Source of the DNA: CAZAYY01 sp964489525
GTDB taxonomy: Bacteria; Chloroflexota; Anaerolineae; Anaerolineales; JABWBV01
Direction: 5' to 3'
DNA length: 64,000 nt
NCBI GenBank assembly: GCA_964489525.1
Contig: CAZAYY010000011.1
Span: 1-64,000, forward strand
Shown here: piece after piece, positions 22,276 to 30,016 of the stretch
How the letters are laid out: each line of letters starts with the position of its first letter
How positions within the stretch are numbered: the first letter of the stretch is position 1
Notes under the pieces: generated by a model
Told to the model about the DNA's origin: nothing
Database searches by the model: none
What the model saw: the letters and a program-made list of their open reading frames with translations, nothing else
Translations under genes and position numbers: made by a program

Positions 22276-24345
22276 ATGATGACCATTGCAACCCCACCCG
22301 GAGTAGACTGGCGCCGTGCCGCCCGGCTTGTGCTGCTCTCGCGCAGTATTGATACCCTGGAAGAAACCGAACTGGCCCCTGCCGGGTTGGTTACCTACCA
22401 GTTTTCGGCCAAGGGGCACGAACTGGCCCAGGTTTTGCTGGGCATGGCGCTGAACCACCCGCACGATGCCGCCACGGTGTACTACCGCTCGCGCCCGTTT
22501 ATGCTGGCCTGCGGGCTTTCCCCCCAGGAAGCATTCGCAGCCGATATGGCGCTGACCGGCTCGCCCTCGGAAGGGCGCGATGTGGGTGTGGTTTATTCGC
22601 TGCCGCACCGCACGGGTGCGACGGTGCTGCCGGCATCGGGCGATGTAGGTGCACAATATACCCCGGCGGCAGGCTGGGCGCAGGCAGTGACCTATTACAC
22701 CACCGTGCTCGGCGACCCCGCCTGGCAGGGAGCGATTGGCGTGGCCCTGGGCGGCGATGGTTCGGTGGCGGCGAATGGTTTTTGGGCAGCTCTGACCATG
22801 GCCACCACGCTCAAACTGCCTATGCTTTTCTTTATTGAAGATAACGACTACGGCATTTCTGTCCCCACCCACTACCAGACGCCGGGCGGGGACATTGCCC
22901 CCAACCTGGCTTCTTTTCAGAACCTGCTGGTGCTCAAAGGTTCTGGAACAAACCCGCCGGAAACAGCCAGCCTGGTTCACCAGGCCGTCCAGTATGTACG
23001 CAGTGGGGCGGGTCCGTGCCTGCTGCGCTTGCAGGTGCCGCGCCTGACCGGGCATACTTTTGGCGAAGACCAACGGGCGTATAAGACCCCGGAGCAAATT
23101 GCCGCAGAACTGGAGCGCGACCCGCTGACCCAGCTTCAGCAGTATTTGGGGGATGAAGCCGACTGGGATGAACTGCACAGCGAAGTGGAGGTCGAAGTGC
23201 GGGCTGCCTTTGAACTTGCCCGCCAGCAGCCCCCGCCCGACCCGGCGCAGGCCGCCCGTCATGTGTTTTTTGAAGGCCAGCCCAGCCTGGTGCCCCCGCA
23301 GGGCACGCTGCCCCCGCAGGGCACGCTGCCCCCGCAGGGGGATGGTTTCCCCGAACCTGACCAGCACGGGCCGCGGCTGAACATGGTAGAAGCCGTACGC
23401 CGCGCCATGGATGTGGAGTTGGAAGCCAACCCGCGCCTGCTCATTTTTGGAGAAGATGTGGGCCCGCGCGGCGGTGTCCACCGTGCCACCCTGGGATTAC
23501 AGCAAAAATATGGCGAAGGCCGGGTGTTTGACACCTCACTTTCCGAAGAGGGGATTATGGGGCGTTCGATTGGCCTGGCTCTTGCAGGGCTGCGCCCGCT
23601 GCCTGAAATTCAGTTTCGCAAATACGCCGACCCGGCCACTGAACAAATCAACGACCTGGGCTGGATTCGCTGGCGCACTGCCGGGAAATTTAGCGCGCCC
23701 GTTGTGCTGCGCATTCCGGTGGGCTTCAGCCGCCGGACAGGCGACCCCTGGCACTCGGTCAGCGGCGAAGCCATTTACGCCCACACCCTGGGTTGGCGGA
23801 TTGCCTTCCCATCCAATGCGGCGGATGCCGTCGGCCTGCTGCGCACCGCCATGCGCGGCCAGGACCCAACCATTTTTCTCGAACACCGCGCTTTGCTCGA
23901 TACTCCCCCGTCCCGCCGGCCCTACCCAGGCGACCACTACACGCTGCCGTTTGGCGCGGCGGCAGTTGTCCAACCGGGGACGGGCCTGAGCGTGGTCACC
24001 TGGGGGGAGATGGTCTATCGCTGCCTGGAGGCCTCCAGCGCCTTTCCCGGAGAAGTGGAGGTAATTGACCTGCGGACAATTGTCCCCTGGGATGTCGAAA
24101 CGGTGTTAACCTCTGTTCTCAAAACCGGCAAGCTGCTGATTGCCCACGAAGATAGCCAGACCGGCGGGTTTGCCGGGGAAATTACGTCTGTGGTTGCTGC
24201 CGAAGCGTTTACAGACCTGGATGCCCCCATCCAACGCATCACCACCCGCGACTGCCCGATTCCGTACAACCCCACCATGATGCAGGCAGTGATTCCAACG
24301 GTTAAAGACATTCGGGTGCGGATGGAATGGTTATTGAAGTGGTAG
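22276..24345 (+). CDS. 2-oxoacid dehydrogenase E1, alpha and beta fused in one chain
   Basis: Thiamine-diphosphate-dependent E1 (branched-chain or pyruvate type) of 689 residues. Residues 1-335 are E1-alpha, with the ThDP/Mg motif GGDGSVAANGFW near 160 and FFIEDNDYGIS downstream. Residues about 360-689 are E1-beta (ALAGLRPLPEIQF, IPVGFSRRTGDPWHS, LIAHEDSQTGGFAGE). They are joined by a proline-rich linker with the unit PPQGTL in tandem. The usual alpha2-beta2 assembly would here be a homodimer. No E2 or E3 gene lies nearby, so the rest of the complex is encoded elsewhere. AlaX is 6 bases upstream. The substrate (pyruvate, acetoin or branched 2-oxoacids) cannot be fixed from sequence alone. Confidence 0.92.
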   Translation: MMTIATPPGVDWRRAARLVLLSRSIDTLEETELAPAGLVTYQFSAKGHELAQVLLGMALNHPHDAATVYYRSRPFMLACGLSPQEAFAADMALTGSPSEGRDVGVVYSLPHRTGATVLPASGDVGAQYTPAAGWAQAVTYYTTVLGDPAWQGAIGVALGGDGSVAANGFWAALTMATTLKLPMLFFIEDNDYGISVPTHYQTPGGDIAPNLASFQNLLVLKGSGTNPPETASLVHQAVQYVRSGAGPCLLRLQVPRLTGHTFGEDQRAYKTPEQIAAELERDPLTQLQQYLGDEADWDELHSEVEVEVRAAFELARQQPPPDPAQAARHVFFEGQPSLVPPQGTLPPQGTLPPQGDGFPEPDQHGPRLNMVEAVRRAMDVELEANPRLLIFGEDVGPRGGVHRATLGLQQKYGEGRVFDTSLSEEGIMGRSIGLALAGLRPLPEIQFRKYADPATEQINDLGWIRWRTAGKFSAPVVLRIPVGFSRRTGDPWHSVSGEAIYAHTLGWRIAFPSNAADAVGLLRTAMRGQDPTIFLEHRALLDTPPSRRPYPGDHYTLPFGAAAVVQPGTGLSVVTWGEMVYRCLEASSAFPGEVEVIDLRTIVPWDVETVLTSVLKTGKLLIAHEDSQTGGFAGEITSVVAAEAFTDLDAPIQRITTRDCPIPYNPTMMQAVIPTVKDIRVRMEWLLKW
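23289..23343 (+). repeat. Tandem 18-bp repeat in the E1 alpha-beta linker
   Basis: The 18-bp unit CCCCCGCAGGGCACGCTG occurs twice and begins a third time, encoding the linker unit PPQGTL. Near-identical copies mean its number could change by slippage without breaking the frame. Confidence 0.85.
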
Positions 24346-24382
24346 GCCCGGAATCTCACCAAGAATGGGTGTAGAAAACCAC

Positions 24383-26467
24383 TCACCCGCCTGCCCGGAA
24401 AGCAAAGAGCGCCAGCGCAGCCCCCAAACCGCTGCCAATAAAACCGCCAATAATTCCGGCGAACAACCCGGCCAACTGCACGGCCAGCCAGACCTGCTCG
24501 CGGCTGCGCAGCATGGTTGTAATGGGGAAAATCAACCATGCTGCCATCAATCCCAGAACAACCCCAACAGGCGGCGGGGTTTGCGGATAGAGCAGCGAAA
24601 CCACCAGCACCACCACGCTGGCGCCCGGCAGCGCACCCAGGGCCAATTTTTGAACCACCTGGCGGCGAGCTTCCCAGCCGCCGCTGAAACCATAGCCTGC
24701 CCCTAAAATGACCCCGGCCAGGTAGGCGTATTCGCCCAGCCCAATGCCGGCCAGCAAGGCGCTGGATAGGGTGGTCGCGGCCAGCAGCCAGGCCAGCCCA
24801 ACCAGGGCACGTCGCAAGCTGGTATAAGGCCCTTGCCCTGCCCACACCGTCACAGCCTGGGGTGAGGCAATCCAGGCCAGGGCGCGGCCCGCCCGCCTCC
24901 GGACGCTTTTATCCGGGTCGTAGCGTGCTGCCAGCAGCAGCCCGGCAGTTGCGTTCGCGCTGCCAATTTCTGCCAGTGCAGATGCCGCTTCAATGCGCAG
25001 CGCAACATCCGGGTCGTACACCGCTCGCCAGAAAGCCTGGAGAAAGCTGAAACCACCCACAGCCCGGCGCAAAATCTGTTCCAGGGCAGGCACAGCATGC
25101 ACATCGCCAATTTGCCCCAGAGCCTGGACAATTTGGATTTGCTCACCGATTTTTCCCGGGTGGGCCAGGGCTGCGGTTAGTGCTTCGACGGCTGGGTTTC
25201 CAATCTTCACGAGAGCCTGGTAGGCGGCTTTCTGAACATCTTTCGCCGGGTTAGAGAGGGCCTTCAGCAAAGTCGGAATGGCGGGTTGGCCTGGGGCGGC
25301 CAGCGCTGCAACCGTCCGCCGCCGCAGGTAGCGGCCCTCCGGGGTTTCCGTGTGGGCTCGCTGGCCTGGGGCGTTTTTTTCTTCGAGGCTCTCCAGCAGG
25401 GTCTCGATTGCCTGGAGTTCTCCCAGGTGGCCGAGGGCAATTCCGGCGGCCTGGCGGGTGAGTGTGTTGGGGGCTTTCAGGGGGCGCAGCAGCAGTCCCC
25501 GGCCGCGTTCATCGCCCTGGCGCACCAGGGATTGGGCCGCATGGATGCGCACCTGGCTGTCGGTGTCATCATAAGCCACCTGGTACAGTGTGGCGCAAAT
25601 CATTGCCCGCGTTTCGGGGGCAGCTTTAATGCCGCCGAGGATTTCGGCAGCCACCTGGCGGACCCAAGCACTGCCTGTGGCCATTAGGTTAAGGACGGGC
25701 TGCAAGAAAGCGGGGTGGTGGAGCCCATAGAGCGCTTCGGCAGCCCGGTAGCGGATGTCGGGGAGCGGGTCTTGCAGCGCGGTCAGCAGGGGCTGCAGCA
25801 CCTCCAAGACTAGGTCATCTTCATTGAGTGGGTGGTTTTCCGGGTCAGGCCCGTGTGGGGCAAGGCGTTCGGGCAGCAGGCGCACCAACCCGCCGATGGT
25901 TTCGACAGCAACCGCCCGAAGCTGCCAATCTTCATCGCGCAGGAGTGCAGCGGCGGCTTTGAGAATGCGCAGGTCGAAAAGCCCCAACCGGCCGAGCGCC
26001 TGGCAGGCTTGCGAGCGGGTGGGCGGGTGAGCATGGCGGGCGGCTTCAGCCAGGGCGGGCAGGGCACGCAGGTCCTGGATTTCTCCCAGGGCTTTGGCTG
26101 CACCCAGGCGGGCTTCGGGTTCCGGGTAGGTCAGCGCGGCGCAGAGCAAATCAACTGCATTTGGGTCGCGCAGCAGCCCGAGGGCGGTTCCAGCCAATGC
26201 CCTGGCTCCATCCAATGGCGGGCTTTGTACCAGGTCCAAAAGTGCGCCAGCGGCTGGTGCGCCTGTCAGCGCCAGTCCGCGAGCGGCGTGTTCTCGCACC
26301 ACCAGCGCCGGGTCGGACAGGGTGTTCACCAGCGGTTCTACCACGTCCAGGCTGCCAAATTTGCCCAGGGCAGCCGCGGCCGCCGCCCGGACCAGGTCAT
26401 CTGGGTGGCGCAGTGCATCCAGCAGGGGCTGCAGTAAGGCAGGGGGGGCTTTTGTCTGGTGGTTCAA
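24383..26467 (-). CDS. HEAT-repeat protein with a C-terminal membrane domain
   Basis: Protein of 694 residues. Residues 1-545 are about sixteen HEAT/PBS-lyase-type units with the recurrent pattern DPDxxVRxxAAxALGxIG. The last 135 residues contain five or six hydrophobic helices with glycine-rich segments (LAGLFAGIIGGFIGSGLG). This looks like a cytoplasmic scaffold anchored to the membrane. The apparent start is TTG at 26467, 20 bases after the SRAP gene, with no clear ribosome site, so the start is uncertain. It is the last gene of the prs-hyuB-SRAP operon. Function unknown. Confidence 0.82.
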   Translation of the reverse strand: MNHQTKAPPALLQPLLDALRHPDDLVRAAAAAALGKFGSLDVVEPLVNTLSDPALVVREHAARGLALTGAPAAGALLDLVQSPPLDGARALAGTALGLLRDPNAVDLLCAALTYPEPEARLGAAKALGEIQDLRALPALAEAARHAHPPTRSQACQALGRLGLFDLRILKAAAALLRDEDWQLRAVAVETIGGLVRLLPERLAPHGPDPENHPLNEDDLVLEVLQPLLTALQDPLPDIRYRAAEALYGLHHPAFLQPVLNLMATGSAWVRQVAAEILGGIKAAPETRAMICATLYQVAYDDTDSQVRIHAAQSLVRQGDERGRGLLLRPLKAPNTLTRQAAGIALGHLGELQAIETLLESLEEKNAPGQRAHTETPEGRYLRRRTVAALAAPGQPAIPTLLKALSNPAKDVQKAAYQALVKIGNPAVEALTAALAHPGKIGEQIQIVQALGQIGDVHAVPALEQILRRAVGGFSFLQAFWRAVYDPDVALRIEAASALAEIGSANATAGLLLAARYDPDKSVRRRAGRALAWIASPQAVTVWAGQGPYTSLRRALVGLAWLLAATTLSSALLAGIGLGEYAYLAGVILGAGYGFSGGWEARRQVVQKLALGALPGASVVVLVVSLLYPQTPPPVGVVLGLMAAWLIFPITTMLRSREQVWLAVQLAGLFAGIIGGFIGSGLGAALALFAFRAGG

Positions 26468-26487
26468 TGGGTGCAGAAGTCTTTGGC

Positions 26488-27156
26488 TCAGGCAGGTTGA
26501 ATGCAGGCCGGATTGTCGTTGGCCGGGCTGTTGACAAAGGTGCTGACCGGGTAATGGGTCATCTCTTCAGCGGGGTAAGCACCCAGCAGGGGTTGGAGAA
26601 CCTGGGGCGGCTGCTCTGCTGGGGATAACCAGGCAGCGTAAGTGGAGCGAGGCAGGATGACGGGCATCCGGTTGTGAATGGGGGCCATCAGTGAATTGGG
26701 TTCGGTGGTGATGATGGCCGCCGAGCGGATTTCAGAGCCATCCGGCGAGAACCACTGTTCCCACAGCCCGGCAAACGCAAACGGTTCGCCGCTTTTCAGG
26801 CGGATGTATTGGGGCACTTTGCCCTTGCGCCCGGGGATAGCCTGCCATTCAAAAAAGCCATCGCTCAACACCAAACAGCGCCGCCGGCGGAAAGCGGCCC
26901 GGAACGAGGGTTTTTCGGCCAGGGTTTCGGCGCGAGCGTTAATCAGCTGGCTGCCCAGGCCGGGGTCTTTGGCCCAGGAGGGCACCAGCCCCCAACTGTA
27001 AAAATCCACAACCCCGCGCCCGTCGTTGATGACCACGGCAATAGGCTGGGTGGGGGCGATGTTAAAGCGCGAGGTCATTTGGGGTGGGACCACAAATTCT
27101 GGAAATGCATCTTGCAGTTCGTCTGGCGAAGCCGTGAGGGTAAAACGACCACACAT
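26488..27156 (-). CDS. SOS-response-associated peptidase-like DNA-crosslinking protein (SRAP/HMCES/YedK)
   Basis: Protein of 222 residues of the SRAP family, which shields abasic sites in single-stranded DNA by forming a thiazolidine link through its N-terminal cysteine. The catalytic Cys2 is in MCGRFTL and becomes N-terminal after methionine removal. Further signatures are INARAET, the glutamate in GFFEWQ, and the histidine in IHNRMPVIL. The ribosome site AGGAGG lies 8 bases before the ATG. It sits in an operon with prs and hyuB rather than with lexA-type genes; no LexA box was recognised upstream. Confidence 0.94.
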   Translation of the reverse strand: MCGRFTLTASPDELQDAFPEFVVPPQMTSRFNIAPTQPIAVVINDGRGVVDFYSWGLVPSWAKDPGLGSQLINARAETLAEKPSFRAAFRRRRCLVLSDGFFEWQAIPGRKGKVPQYIRLKSGEPFAFAGLWEQWFSPDGSEIRSAAIITTEPNSLMAPIHNRMPVILPRSTYAAWLSPAEQPPQVLQPLLGAYPAEEMTHYPVSTFVNSPANDNPACIQPA

Positions 27157-27182
27157 GCGAGTACCTCCTGTGGGGAAAGGCT

Positions 27183-28790
27183 TTATTCAGGTTTGGCGGG
27201 CGGCGCACCCCAACCACCCCCGCCGGGCGTTTCAATGCGCAAAAGGTCACCCGCCTGCAGATCCACCCGCCCTTTGGCGGGTAGAGAGATTTCAATGCCC
27301 TGGCGGATCAGGGTGTTTTTTCCCGGGATTCCCGGAAGCCCGTCCTGCAGCCCGTATGGGGCCAGGCTGCGCCGCTCGGTGAGCAGGTTGGCCTCCGCCG
27401 GGCCGGTCAGTTCAAACTCGCGCACCACACCATCCCCACCAGGGTGCAGCCCCTGGCCGCCCGACCCACTGCGAATGGCATAGCGACGAACCCGGAACGG
27501 GTAGGCGTATTCCAGCGCTTCTACCGGGGTGTTAAGGGTGTTGGTCATGTGGGTGTGGATGGCGGAAAGGCCAGGGCTGCCTGGGCCACCGCCTGCCCCG
27601 CCCGCGATGGTTTCGTAATAGGTGTACGGGGTTGGCGGGGTGAAACGGGGATCTTCTCCGCCGATGGTGATGTTATTCATCGTCCCCTGGCTGGCGGCAG
27701 GAATGGCCCCAGGAACAGCCTGGGCGAGGGCTCCGAGCAGCACATCTACAATTCGCTGCGAGGTTTCCACGTTTCCCCCGGCCACCGGGGCGGGTTTGCG
27801 GGCATTTACCACGCTTCCTTCTGGGGCAATCACCCGCACTGGCTCCAGGCAGCCGCTGTTGTTGGGTACATCCAGCCCGAGTAAACAGCGGAAAACGTAG
27901 TACACAGCCGAAAGCGTAATTGCATAAACGGCGTTGACGCTGCCGGCCTGTTGGGGGGCGGAGCCGCTGAAATCTACTTCAGCCTGATCGCCTGTAATGC
28001 GAATGCAGGCGTGGATGGGCACAGGGCCGGGGCTGACCCCGTTTTCGTCGAGGCAGTCGCTGAAGGTGTATTCGCCGTCTGGCAGGCTGGCGAGCAGGCT
28101 GCGGGTCATGCGCGCGGCGTAGGTGAGCAGGTGCCCCATGTAAGCAGCCACCGAGGCCGCCCCGTAGCGTTGGGCCAGCTCTTGCAGGCGCTGCGCCCCG
28201 CGCAGGTTGGCGGCCAGTTGGGCTTGCAGGTCACCTTCGCGCTCCTGGGGGGTGCGCACATTGGCCAGCAGCAGCCGCCAGGCAGGCAGGTTGAGCGCTC
28301 CCTGGCTGACCAGTTTGATGGGCGGGATGATCAGCCCTTCCTGGTAAATTTCACGGGCAACGGGCATGGAGCCGGGCGTCATTCCACCCACATCGGCGTG
28401 GTGGGCGCGGTTGGCCACAAAGCCAAACAGCCGCAGCCCGCCCTCGTCGTGCACGAAAACCGGGCTGACCAGGGTAATGTCGGGTAGGTGCGAGCCGCCC
28501 GAAAAGGGATCGTTGAGGATGATGACATCCCCAGGGAATAGATCGTGGGTGTGGGCCTGCACAGCCGCCGCAACCGAAAGCGGCATGGCTCCCAGGTGAA
28601 CTGGAATATGTGCAGCCTGGGCGATCATATTTCCAGCAGCGTCGAACAGGGCGCAAGAAAAATCGCGCCGCTCTTTGATGTTGGGCGAATAGCTGGATTT
28701 GCGCAGTGTAACCCCCATCTCTTCGGGGATGGCGGCAAACAGGTGCTTAAATATTTCAAGCTGGATTGGCGTGGGTTGGCCAGGCTGCAT
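27183..28790 (-). CDS. hyuB: Hydantoinase B/5-oxoprolinase beta-type subunit
   Basis: Protein of 535 residues of the HyuB family, whose members partner HyuA to hydrolyse hydantoins, 5-oxoproline or N-methylhydantoin with ATP, or form acetone/acetophenone carboxylases. Family patterns are GDVIILNDPFSGGSHLPD, FVANRAHHADVGGMTPGSM and a C-terminal RxGSGGxGxHPGGDG with the following ERR. The ATG overlaps the prs stop (TGATG). Its expected partner hyuA lies on the same strand but beyond prs and a repeat-filled gap, an unusual order. Substrate not decidable. Confidence 0.92.
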   Translation of the reverse strand: MQPGQPTPIQLEIFKHLFAAIPEEMGVTLRKSSYSPNIKERRDFSCALFDAAGNMIAQAAHIPVHLGAMPLSVAAAVQAHTHDLFPGDVIILNDPFSGGSHLPDITLVSPVFVHDEGGLRLFGFVANRAHHADVGGMTPGSMPVAREIYQEGLIIPPIKLVSQGALNLPAWRLLLANVRTPQEREGDLQAQLAANLRGAQRLQELAQRYGAASVAAYMGHLLTYAARMTRSLLASLPDGEYTFSDCLDENGVSPGPVPIHACIRITGDQAEVDFSGSAPQQAGSVNAVYAITLSAVYYVFRCLLGLDVPNNSGCLEPVRVIAPEGSVVNARKPAPVAGGNVETSQRIVDVLLGALAQAVPGAIPAASQGTMNNITIGGEDPRFTPPTPYTYYETIAGGAGGGPGSPGLSAIHTHMTNTLNTPVEALEYAYPFRVRRYAIRSGSGGQGLHPGGDGVVREFELTGPAEANLLTERRSLAPYGLQDGLPGIPGKNTLIRQGIEISLPAKGRVDLQAGDLLRIETPGGGGWGAPPAKPE

Positions 28791-29743
28791 CAGGACATGA
28801 CCAGCATGTCGGAAATGCTGGCCCCTTCATGAATCCGGTAGATGACCTGGGCAATCATTTTTGCCACAGAGATGATTTTGATTTTGGGATGGTTGCGCTT
28901 TTCTGGGGAAAGGGGCACGGTGTCGGTGACCACCAGTTTACCAATCCGGTCATCGCGGTCTAAAATTTCGATGGCGGTGGGCAGCAGCACAGGGTGGGTG
29001 ATGGCAAAATAGGCCTTTCCTTCGGCCCCCTGGTCGTAGAGGGCATCCAACTGGCTCAGAACGCTGCCCCCGGCGATAATATCATCAATAATAATCGGGC
29101 GCCGGCCGCGGATATCGCCGACCACATGGGTGGCTTTCACCTTGCTGCCTTCTTCGCGCCGCTTGTGCATAACCACCAGGGGCAGCCCCAGCAGTTCGGC
29201 ATATTTCACGGCAACCTTGGCCCGACCGGCATCGGGGCTGACGATGGCGCTTTTTTCAAACTTGGCTTTTTTGAAATATTCGGCCAACAGCGGGATGGCG
29301 CTGAGCGGGTCTACGGGTATGTTGAAAAAACCCTGGGTGGCGCGGTTGTGGATGTCTACAAAAATCACCCGGTCAGCGCCCTGGGTTTCAAGCAGGTTGG
29401 CTACCACCCTGGCGCTGATGGCCTCGCGTCCGCTGACCATGCGGTCCTGGCGGGCGTAGGGGAAATAGGGCATGACCACAGTGACCGAGTAGGCACTAGC
29501 CCGGCGGAAGGCATCCAGGTAAAGCAGCAGCTCCATCAGGTGTTCGTTTACAGGTGCAGGGCAGGGTTGGATTAAGAAAATCGAATTCCCGCGCACCACT
29601 TCGTCAATGGTGATGTGGGTTTCGCTGTCGGGGAAAATTCGTGTGGTGGCCCGGCCGAGGGGGACATTGAGTGCTTCCGCAATTGCAGAAGCCAGTTCAG
29701 GATGTGCGGAGCCAGTGAAAATACGCAAAGGATGATTCGACAT
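28790..29743 (-). CDS. prs: Ribose-phosphate pyrophosphokinase
   Basis: Makes PRPP from ribose 5-phosphate and ATP for nucleotide, histidine, tryptophan and NAD synthesis. It has 317 residues, the normal length. Visible signatures are IFPDSETHI, PYFPYARQDRM (ATP site), VDIHNRATQGFF and VSPDAGRAKVA. The PRPP loop reads IDDIIAGGS, where most bacterial enzymes have DDMIDTGGT, so two loop residues differ. The start is the second Met of the open frame, preceded by AGGAGGTAA. It is coupled to hyuB by a TGATG overlap and separates hyuB from hyuA. Confidence 0.95.
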   Translation of the reverse strand: MSNHPLRIFTGSAHPELASAIAEALNVPLGRATTRIFPDSETHITIDEVVRGNSIFLIQPCPAPVNEHLMELLLYLDAFRRASAYSVTVVMPYFPYARQDRMVSGREAISARVVANLLETQGADRVIFVDIHNRATQGFFNIPVDPLSAIPLLAEYFKKAKFEKSAIVSPDAGRAKVAVKYAELLGLPLVVMHKRREEGSKVKATHVVGDIRGRRPIIIDDIIAGGSVLSQLDALYDQGAEGKAYFAITHPVLLPTAIEILDRDDRIGKLVVTDTVPLSPEKRNHPKIKIISVAKMIAQVIYRIHEGASISDMLVMS

Positions 29744-29864
29744 ACACCTTACCTCCTGTGCCGGGCTGCCTGGATGGTTTGACAAAACGAGTCAGGGCAA
29801 ATGGGGCATCTTTATCATTATTTTAACAAAAAACTCAGGTTTCGGGGGAAATCCCCGCGCGCTT

Positions 29865-30016
29865 ATGTAGTCACGGTTTCAATCGTGCTCTTCTCCACCC
29901 ACCCCGTAGGGGTGAAACGATTATAGAACCCGGTGCAGCCTGCTCCCCAATGCCGTAGGCATGGCATTACCCAGCCCCACTGCCTAAACGCACCTTGTTA
30001 TGCCAGCCCTACGGGT
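29865..30016. repeat. Mosaic hairpin-repeat block, family 2, copy A
   Basis: Array of short palindromic modules: CACGGTTTCAATCGTG, CACCCCGTAGGGGTG followed by AAACGATTATAGAA, ATGCCGTAGGCAT, and CCAGCCCTACGGGT. The whole block matches the 34749-34883 block in reverse orientation over about 110 bp and shares modules with 44861-44980. It occupies the gap between hyuA and prs. Confidence 0.8.
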
